Positions 54,609 through 64,000 of a stretch of 64,000 bases of DNA are shown piece by piece. Within the stretch, counting starts at the first letter, position 1. Each line of letters starts with the position of its first letter. The notes beneath the pieces were generated by a model. It saw nothing but the letters and a program-made list of their open reading frames with translations. It made no database searches and had not been told where the DNA came from. Source of the DNA: Bugula neritina (lineage: Eukaryota > Bryozoa > Gymnolaemata > Cheilostomatida > Bugulidae); assembly GCA_964035545.1 (NCBI GenBank), contig OZ037767.1:15067998-15131997 (forward strand), given 5' to 3'. The position numbers were made by a program, and so were the translations under genes.

Positions 54609-57450
54609 GTCTCGTCTGGCAGTGGGTATGTGGAGGGCCAGGCAACCTACGGCCGTCAACCCGTTAATGGCACAACTAAAAGAAGATACTCAAGAGAAGA
54701 CAACAAAGTTGTCATGAAATGCTGCTTCAAAAGTACACCCAAATTGAGAGGTTATAGAAAAACAATGTATGAGCTCTGTAGACCTGGATCAAAGAATTAT
54801 TTAAAAAGAATGTGCAAACGCTGGAAAACAGAGGAGAGTTTAACATCAGCGAATAGAGACTAGCGGATTAAGCAAGAACTATGAAGAAACACAAGCATTT
54901 TATGGAAGAAGAACTCCATAAGATTGAAGAAGGAACCTTGCAAGAACTAGGCACATCAATTGGTGAAGAAGATAATGAAGAGCTAAATTTGCAAATAGAG
55001 GATGTTATAGTACAACATGAGATAGCATATAAATCAGCCATGAGAATTTTAAGAGTACCTAGTTCAGAGGTAGAAAAAGTGTTAGTAGAAAAATGATAAA
55101 TGAGCATAACAAACTATCTAATGATCGACCAACACTAAGAGCCCTTAGGCACATTGAGAGGGTCAAATTACTACAGGCAGTAAAACAGATTAGTGATGTG
55201 CTAAACTGTGTTGAGATTATTAATACCATTGAGCTTAATAACACCACCATGGCTTGTGCGAAAAATAGTAACAGAACAAGTGTGTAACAAAAAGGAAAAA
55301 GAAAAACTGACAATGTACAAGTATGGAAAATACGACTGCAGAAGAAATAAAAAGAAATTAGATCAGACTTAAGTAAAATAGCAGAGTGAAAAAGTAGAGC
55401 TTACAATGATTCATTGAGAAGAATGGTTGAAGAAAAATATAGGATAAAGAACAAAGAGTGTGGTGTAGTGATTGAAAAACTGAAGCAAAACCTGAGAGCT
55501 GTAAGCCAGAAGATAAACAGATATACAGAATGAGTTGATCAATATAATCAGAACACAATGTTTACAATGATAAGCGCTTTTATCAAGAATTACGAGGAAA
55601 TGAATACGTACATCTAAAGAGGCACCTGACAAGGAAATCAAAAGCATTCTGATAAAATATATGGGGTCAGCCAACTAAAAATAATACCAATGCAGAATGA
55701 CTAAATAAAGTTAGCAACAAATTGGAGCATATGTAAAGACAAGGAAATTAGATCTTAGAAACGATGCAAACAACTGGAATAGCAATTAATGTCATAAGGT
55801 TGATAAGAAAAAGCATGAAACCTGGAAAACACAACTGAAATACCTGGAAGAAAAGATAGGAGAAATAAAGATCAAACTAAGAATTTTCCAAGGAGACTCT
55901 TTATCTCTATCACTTTTCTCCAACTACCGATTCGCATGTCAGAAGCAGCTCAATGATGCAAATTTCGACGAGACAGAAAACAAACCATCTCCTATATGTG
56001 GATGACCTGAAGGTAAATAGGAAATCAAAGTGGGAACTGGAAGCTTTGGTAAACACTGCCGGGATCTTCACAAGGAATATAGAAATGAAATTTGGATTAA
56101 AAAATGTGCCACACTGGTTATGAGAAAGGGAAAGAAAATTAAGGACACAGGAATCAGTTTGCCTGATGAACAGGTAATCAAAGATCTGGGTGAGAAGCCG
56201 TATAAATATCTAGGAGTTCTTGAGATTGATGGAATACAAATATATGAAATGAAAAATAAGATCAAGGAGTACTACAAACAAATAAGAAAAGTTCTGGATT
56301 CAAAACTGAATGGTGAGAACACAATCAAAGCAATAAACACATGGGCAGTAACAGCAGTGCATTACACAGCTAGAATACTTGACTGAACTGTTTCATGAGC
56401 TAAAAAATATAGACTGAAAGACAAGGAAGCTAATGACAACAAACCGTGCACCCTATCCGAGAGCAGATGTAGGCAGGCTGTATTTTAGCAGAAGGGAAGG
56501 CGGTAGAAGAATGTTGTCAACTGAAAAATGCATAAAGATTGAAAACTGCGCACGTCAGACTACATAAATATAACATAGACTGATAGAAACACCACACTGA
56601 ATACCTTCCTAAAAGACAGAACAGCGGTAGAACTAAATAATGATAACGTGATAGAAAGAACTGATGAGTGTAAAGAAAAGCTTCACGTGGTCAATACATC
56701 AAAATGGTGGAAGACATGAAAGCATTTTCCTGGAACTGGTTGAAGTATGGTTGGCTGAAAAAGGAAACAGAAGGACTGCTGACAGCTGCGCAAAATCAAC
56801 TATTCACTACTAGAAATTATAAAGTGGCTATGATGAGAGAACAGGGTAGCAAGAAGTGTGGAATGTGTAACGCAAGAGACAAAACTTCGATGCACGTATT
56901 GAGTGAGTTTGAGAAGGTAGCAGAAGGAGAATATAAGAAAAAACACAACCTTTTGGCATTGATAATTTCAATAGTAGTTGTGTGAACTTCGTGGGTTTCA
57001 GAAAAGTAAGAATTGGTACGGCCATCAAGCAGAATAAGTACTGGAAAATGATAATGTGAAAACCTTGTAAGATTTTAACATACACACTGACGTAGTCATC
57101 AAAGTTAGGAGACCCGATATATTAGTAGTTGACAAGCATAATGCTGAAACAACGATAATTGATATCACAGTCCCTGTTAACTACAGAGTAAAAGAAAAAA
57201 ATTCGAAAAGTTAGGAAAATATCAGAATTTAGCACTAGAATAAACCCGCCTTTGGAAAACATCAAAAAAGTCATCCCGTTGTAACTGGAGCCTTTGGAGC
57301 TTTATACAAGATTGTAGACTGGCTGACACTACTTGGAGTAGCTGAAAACAAATGCTCATTAATTCAGCAGACACCCTTACTAGGATCAGGATAAGCTCAC
57401 ATCCTGAGGAAAGTTCTAGCCATTTCAGCCTAGTATAACTAGGCCAATGG
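54609..57450 (+). pseudogene. Degenerate non-LTR retrotransposon (copy 2)
   Basis: Second copy of the LINE relic at 2041-4880, with the same frame breaks: RT YVDD near 55996-56007, the frame change in the following A-run, the zinc motif near 56860-56900, and the RPD...D endonuclease remnant near 57105-57150. A few private substitutions exist (e.g. the paralogue of 2530 reads AAATGATAAATG). It is not expected to give a working protein. Confidence 0.75.
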
Positions 57451-60400
57451 TAAAAGGTTACACCAGCTAAAAAACTACGGTCAATCAACAATAATAATAA
57501 TAATAGTGCAGTTGGTTCTATTATTAGATTAGCATATCGATTATGACTTTTCGATTGCCACCCTGATACTATGAGTAAAATGTACAAGCATACGTGAAAG
57601 TATAGATATGATCATAAGTATAAAAATAGGTATAAGTATAAATATAAATATAGGTACAAGTATAAAACGAATGATTATATTATTAATAATATTAGTCAGT
57701 GATACCTATAACCGTAATGGTTTTTAGACTTACAGTTATCATTAACATTAGCTGAGTAATATGATTAGTTAAAATAATGGTATTCATTATCATATCATAG
57801 TTATAAGTTATAACTCTAGTCTCTAAAGAGCAACAGCAAGTGTAATTGGGATATTCATATTAAATTTCATATTCACATAGTGAAATGTTTATGTTATGAA
57901 CTAATTTATTCCTTCAACATTTAACTATAAATATGATTAACACTAACTTTGACCAGCAGTATTACTAAAAGAAGCGTATTACAAATATAAGATAATAAAA
58001 TTCTAGTAGTAGGACTAATAGTATTACTAGGTCCAGTATTATTCTTGTTATCTTATTCATCATTCATGAGTTATCAAATTTAAAATTACTACTTATTAGC
58101 ATCAGCATATAAAAAGTAAGATCATTAGGAATAATTGTCATGAGGTATGATCTATGATTTGCATTATTCATATATAGTTTAATATCAATATGATATATTA
58201 TTATTGCTGATAGTCTATGTTATAGTTAAATTTATACTTATCTTTACAGTTACCTATAGTAGCACTTATTAGTTATTTGTGGTAGCCAAACTAATGTTTA
58301 ATATTAATAAATTAAACTGAGTATCATAAAAGTGTTACTAAGAATTTTAATTATAATCGTAATGGTGATCATATTACTTTATTATAATTAGTATATTTTA
58401 TCATTAATGCTAAACTGAGTTAATGTATATACTTTGAGTTTTACTATTACTCATTATATTTACACTTATAGTAAAACTAAATATGTAAAAGTTATACTTA
58501 TACTATTATTATTCGTATTTCATTAGACTTACATCTAAGATCGCAGTCCTATTACTACTACCACTGATACTAGTACTACAACTAGTACTAGTACTGCTAC
58601 TAGTACTAGTACTACTACTACTACTACTACTACTACTAATAGTACTGTTACTACTACTACTACTAGTACTACTACTAGGTCTACTACTGTACCAGTACAA
58701 CTACAAACTTTGAAAATAACTGCAAGAAAGGTATGACTTACTCTTTTTCTTAGTCTTACTGTGACTCTCAGTCGTAATGTAAAATAAAATTGTGAACTGT
58801 AAAGTTAAACCCAAGGCTGAAATTTATTTAATTAAATTTAGACAATCTGAATCATTGGCTCAATCCTTGAGTTTGACTATTACTATTATTATTAGTGTTA
58901 CGATTGTGATTATCATTGGCATTATGCCATTATGATTATCATTATGATTGTAATTGTGGTAATTCTAACAATAATTATAATCATAAATTAAAAGGTAATG
59001 ATTAATGATAATTATTTTCATTTTGTAATCATAATGATAATCATAATGATGTAAATTTTGATGTAAAACCAAAATACTAAAATTAAAACTAAAAGTAAAA
59101 GTTATAAAATTAAATGATAAAATATTATAATGATAATTATTATATTTATTATATTATTATTGAATATATTATTTCATTAGAAAATAGGTTGCAGCTTAGC
59201 ATGATTAAAATTCAGTAAAAATTAGTTTACCAACAGCAAACATGCATGCGTCTTGTCAACATTCAATTCGTAGTGTCATAGCGAAGCCAGATTACTGGTA
59301 GTACGACTACTAGAACTACTACTACTAGTGATGGATTACAGATCCTTGGCGATTTTAGCTGTGAGTGACCTTCACCTCACATTCTCGTCATGTGCGCGGC
59401 ATTAGACTAAGTAGAGGGTATGAAGCACTGAGCTGGAAAAGAAAGAATATATTTTAATTATAGGTAATACTAATAGTAATATAATTTATGGTAATATATA
59501 GGTAATATTATTGAGTTCATTGGTATGGAGTATAGACCTATCACTGATAGTATCAGTATCAACTACCACTTACGTACTACTTCAACTTATAACTTACCTT
59601 CAACTCAAACTCAAACTGAAACTGCTTGGAATCATTTGTCTTTGATCATATTGGCATTGTCATTGTGATTGTAATAACTATTAATATTTTTAGTTCAACA
59701 TCAATGCCGAACATATTGTAATAACTAATAAGATAATCATAAGGTTGATATATTTTGCTAATACTAATACTAATAGTTATAGTAATAGTTATAGTAATTC
59801 AGTGTCACTCTCACTCTGGTGGAGTGAGACTCAGACTTAGAGTTAGAGACAGAGTGAGTCCGAGTAAGTCTGAGTGTTGGGAATAGTAATAGTCATATAA
59901 ATTTAAATTATGTTTACTTATTTCTAGCAATCACAATGGCAATAGTTATAGTAACTTTCACTTACTCTTAAATCATTGAACCTGAACTAAAAGTAAAATT
60001 AAGCATTATGATTATCATTATGATTATACCTATGATTTTATTATGTTTAAATTAAAAATCAATATCATGATAATATCATAGTGATAGACATATTATTGAT
60101 AAATGATAATATAAAAGTAATTTGATAAATTATACATTGATTTTGAATTAAGGTGATACTGATACTAGACCGGTACTGAAAGTGATAGTAATACTAATAG
60201 TAATAGTATTAGTCATATAAATTTAAGTTATATTTACTCATTACCGGCAATCACAATGGCAATAGTAACTTAAACTGTAACAGTAATGGTATGGGTATGT
60301 TTGAAATTGTCACTATCAGTATTGCTATGAATCAAAATATAATGCTATCATACCAATAATTTAAAATAATATTACAAAGCTTCAGTAGCAACTTTTACTT

Positions 60401-61315
60401 GTACCAGTTTGGAATTTTGAATTATACATATTCTTAGTTAAAGTCTTCAAGTTTATTGTCAAAATGAACTTGAAATTAAAGACTTAGTAGTAAAAATTAA
60501 ACTAAGACTGACTGTAAGTGACTAAGATTAGAAATAAGTAATTTTAAGTATCGATTTAGTATTTTTCTTACTCTTTGTCTTAAAATTGACTTTTATTTTG
60601 CACCTACTCCTGGTCAATGATTCTTTTTTCTATTTATATTACTATTGCTATTAGTATAATTGACTTAAATTTAATAATAGATATGATTATATCTTAATAA
60701 ATGTGATATTTGATTTTATGAATAGTAATTCGAAAACTCTTTGGTATTATTTATTTTTGATCATTGTAGTTATTATCATTATATTTGTATAATAATTATG
60801 ATTATCAAATTCAATATCGATATTTGTATTATGGTATGGATATCTGCCTCCATCCCATGTTCTGTTTTGCAGTGCCTTTTTACATTCACGTCTAGGTTCA
60901 CATTGCGATGGTCATACTGATAGCACTTGGGGATAGTGAGGAGCATAATGATTATCACTAATATTAAGATTATCGTTATTAGGATTTAGAATAATTTAAT
61001 AAACAAGCAACTTAAAACAAATGTTTTTACTAATATACATATTAATTACTAATATAAATATACTACTATGAATATTATAATTATTATACTTTACAATTCA
61101 AAGTAAGATAATCATAATACGAACTGGTAAAACTAAATATAAAGTAAATGTAATAATACTAATAGTAGTTATCCATTCCCCTTTGGTTTCACATACTAAT
61201 AATTGGAAACCTCTGTCCTAATATTATTTCTATTAATATTGCTCAAAGTTTGATCCCTATTTAATTTTATAGTTCACTCACCAGCTACATAATTTTATTA
61301 AAATACATGTGGTAT
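57450..61315. other. Low-complexity gene-free tract (second copy)
   Basis: Same content as 4880-8743: TAG/TAC/ATT-rich sequence, a TAC microsatellite at about 58553-58690, and no coding signal. Confidence 0.6.
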
Positions 61316-61492
61316 AGAGGGGTTTCAAACATCCCTCTAGGGGATTTTGTATTTTAAAGTTGTCTCCCCCTACAGGGATTGGGGGCAGTCTCGATGATAT
61401 ATAGAAGGCCCATAAAATAAGTAGAAATGTAAGGTTTGAGTGAAGACTACTACTAGTATAAGTTTCATTTTTTCTGAGATTAATATTTTGGC

Positions 61493-64000
61493 ATAGGTAC
61501 ACATATGAGCAGTTTCAGAAATTTTCTAAAAAATTTTGTTAATGATAAATGGCACAAAAACAAAACTTCAAAGCATATTTGTGGTTTTGGTTATTGAGCG
61601 AATCTGAAGCTGGCAGCTGTCATTATTATTTTCTTTGCTGACTGTAACCAGTCTGTTTAAAGCTGCTAACCTTTCAACTCTTAGAACAATAATAACATGC
61701 TCGTACACAATTTAGCTGCACTAGTGGGCTCTGTCTTACTAAACTCCAAATGCTCCAAATTATGGGTTGGAACACATGCCTGTACGTTTATGAAGGCACT
61801 GGCTCATTTGTATTAACACGTTCACGTACTTACACACCTATACTATGAAAATAACTAAGCCACCCTACTATCTAATATTTCTATATATAAAAAAATGATT
61901 ATAAATATAAAGATATGTATTAAAATAGATAGATTAAATTTGTAATTTTAAACAACATCTTATCTAAAAATGCTAAACACTGTATAACTTTATATATGTT
62001 TTAAAAGCATTTGTTTACATGGCATGCCTGCAAGTCAATGAAAATATTTAGAGAACAGTAAAAAAAAGCATATACATTTCTGAATAGTTTCTTCTTTTCT
62101 GAGATGAATATTTTGGAAATGTCCCACAATTCAACATTTAAATTAAGTCTGTAAAAGAATTTTTCACAGTGTATTCTCAATGAATTATTCTTGCAAGGTG
62201 TTTGTATACTAACATTCCTAATACAGAAATGTTTTTGGAGCATTGTAAATTATATACTGCTGCATTGCAAAAAAAATCATAAAAAAAGCACTTTTCAGCC
62301 AAAGCAACTTGGCTTGTTTCCAAAAAAGAGTTGAAATGTACATTTATTACCAGCTGTAAAGTATAGAGAGAACGAACTATGTCATAATGACTGCATTCTT
62401 ATGACACTAATGAAATTAAGATTTGCTTTACTCCATACGGGTCTTGCTCAAAGGTGGAGTTTTAAATAATGCTACAAAGTTTCACTAAATTCCCAGATAA
62501 TACTTTTTATATCAAATCATTTGGCTTTGCTGATTTAGCTATATTATGTACATTTTGTACTTATTTATCTCTAGGTCAGTTTTCAGCCATATATTTGACC
62601 ACATTGCTATACTTCCTTTGTGCCAGCATTCTCTCCTTTATATCTTTTCTGTGGTTTCTAATAGTTTTTAGTGGTATGTCACTGTGTGTAAACTATGTGA
62701 ACCATCAGGCTATCTCTTATACAATGCATGCTGCTATAAGAATAACAGCAGCTGTTTTGTATTCAATCAACCTTGTTGCGAGAATTTTGTTTGCTTGAAG
62801 CTCTCTGTTGAGTAGCTGTCTCTCTATATTACATAACTGCTTGTTCAAGAAAGTGCACAATAAGAACTGTCCAACTTTAGCTGTCTAACTTAAATTACAT
62901 GATATAGGATTACAACACTACATAATAAGCTGATTAAACAGCACATATAAATCGGCCAAAAAACACCACACAGTTGACTAACTCTAGTTTGACTCATTTA
63001 TATTTCGAGTTTTTCACATTACTTGAACATGCTTTAACCAATTTGTTGCATCATTTTTCATCCATACATGTAATACAAGGATTTAGTATATTATTTTTTT
63101 AGGTTTGGATTGTCTACTATAGGCAGATATTTAATCAGACTGTGAAGTTGCTTAGAGAAGCTCTAAAGTCTAAATCCAACGATAGTATTTTATCAACACA
63201 CGAAGGTTAATAAAACAATTCCACCTCAATGAACTTTGACCTAGTTAACTCGACCACTGTAAAATGGCATGCCAGAACAAACGCAAACCAGCTTGCAAGA
63301 ATAATTATTCATTGAGAATACACTGTGAAAAATTCTTTTACAGACTTAATTTAAATGTTGAATTGTGGGACATTTCCAAAATATTCATCTCAGAAAAGAA
63401 GAAACTATTCAGAAATTTATATGCTTTTTTTTACTGTTCTCTAAATATTTTCATTGACTTGCAGGCATGCCATGTAAACAAATGCTTTTAAAACATATAT
63501 ATAGTTATACAATGTTTAGCATTTTTAGATAAGATGTTGTTTGAAATTACAAATTTAATCTATCTATTTTAATACATATCTTTATATTTATAATCATTTT
63601 TTTTATATATAGAAATATTAGATAGTAGGGTGGCTTAGTTATTTTCATAGTATAGGTGTGTAAGTACGTGAACGTGTTAATACAAATGAGCCAGTGCCTT
63701 CATAAACGTACAGGCATGTGTTCCAACCCATAATTTGGAGCATTTGGAGTTCAGTAAGACAGAGCCCACTAGTGCAGCTAAATAGTGTACGAGCATGTTA
63801 TTATTGTTCTAAGAGTTGAAAGGTTAGCAGCTCTAAATAGACTGGTTACAGTCAGCAAAGAAAATAATAATGACAGCTGCCAGCTTCAGATTCGCTCAAT
63901 AACCAAAACCACAAATATGCTTTGAAGTTTGGTTTTTGTGCCATTTATCATTAACAAAATTTTTTAGAAAATTTCTGAAACTGCTCATATGTGTACCTAT
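61493..64000. repeat. Large inverted repeat with arms of at least 700 bp
   Basis: 61493-62197 is the reverse complement of 63292-64000 with few differences (a 3-nt indel near the inner end, an indel near 63781). The right arm runs off the window, so total arm length is unknown. The arms enclose about 1.1 kb of unique sequence. It may be a foldback-type transposon or a palindromic duplication. The mirrored lysine/phenylalanine-rich frames at 62001-62243 and 63264-63491 are the same arm sequence read twice. Confidence 0.92.
62469..62798 (+). other. Hydrophobic reading frame in the loop of the inverted repeat
   Basis: 109 codons from ATG to stop. Three or four hydrophobic stretches (FADLAILCTFCTYLSL; TTLLYFLCASILSFISFLWF; a C-terminal AAVLYSINLVARILF) could make a small multi-pass membrane protein of tetraspan/MARVEL style. 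No family motif was found and splice context is unknown. It could also be chance in T-rich DNA. Confidence 0.3.

Larger units (their letters stand above)
54426..61315 (+). repeat. 8.7-kb duplicated segment, copy 2, right part
   Basis: Matches 1858-8743 with scattered differences and microsatellite length changes (for example near 58600 and 59310). Similarity ends after GGTAT at 61315. Confidence 0.93.

Noticed and set aside
1-61315. The 8.7-kb direct repeats as LTRs of a giant element
   Set aside because: They contain a LINE fossil and a large insertion, show no TG...CA ends, and the sequence between them is ordinary host genes.
38059-61315. Copy 2 as the second haplotype stacked in tandem by the assembler
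   Set aside because: Sequence beyond 61315 does not continue like that beyond 8743, so simple haplotype stacking does not explain it. Not fully excluded; see the finding on the duplication.

Overview
The window is AT-rich, animal nuclear-type DNA. Genes have short GT-AG introns and are scattered among microsatellites, minisatellites, foldback repeats, a tRNA-derived SINE and a decayed non-LTR retrotransposon. The phylum cannot be fixed from the sequence; an invertebrate metazoan is the safest statement.

Host genes lie between about 9.8 and 31 kb. I could rebuild three complete genes with in-phase splice sites: a mitochondrial amidoxime-reducing component (mARC/MOSC, minus strand, 6 exons, 326 codons, 19530-22568), the serine hydrolase ABHD12 (plus strand, 11 exons, 370 codons, 23692-29685) and phosphopantothenoylcysteine decarboxylase PPCDC (minus strand, 3 exons, 188 codons, 30072-30951). 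A lone exon at 14933-15043 resembles the start of CPEB1 RRM1. Weak candidate exons lie at 9837-10477 and 12043-13594. No gene was recognised from 31 to 38 kb.

An 8.7-kb segment (1-8743, open at the window edge) recurs in direct orientation at 38059-61315. It carries a degenerate LINE of the restriction-like-endonuclease type and long low-complexity tracts. The second copy is split by a complete 14,495-bp Maverick/Polinton element (39931-54425). The element has identical 109-bp terminal inverted repeats and a perfect 6-bp target duplication (CTGACT). The first copy (CTGACT at 1858-1863) is the unoccupied paralogous site.

The Polinton holds a virus-like gene set. On the minus strand at the left end are a repeat-built fibre-like protein and the packaging ATPase. 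Going right there follow an integrase polyprotein with a zinc ribbon and a phospholipase-A2-like domain at its N-terminus, a DUF8207-like protein, a small basic protein, the double jelly-roll major capsid protein, the penton/minor capsid protein and a pVI-like membrane-active protein. Then come small unknown proteins, a two-TM protein, protein-primed DNA polymerase B, an adenain-type protease and three tandem paralogous unknown proteins. Together these cover integration, replication, packaging, capsid assembly and proteolytic maturation.

The most notable signals are: (a) each TIR is itself a 101-bp near-palindrome; (b) 14 of 16 element genes start at TAAATG, in two divergent pairs within 12 bp of each other; (c) the PLA2-like/integrase fusion; (d) adenain-type cleavage sites in the small virion-like proteins; (e) the fibre-like repeats and the triplicated 3' gene family. 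The right end of the window is one arm of a large inverted repeat around a hydrophobic ORF.
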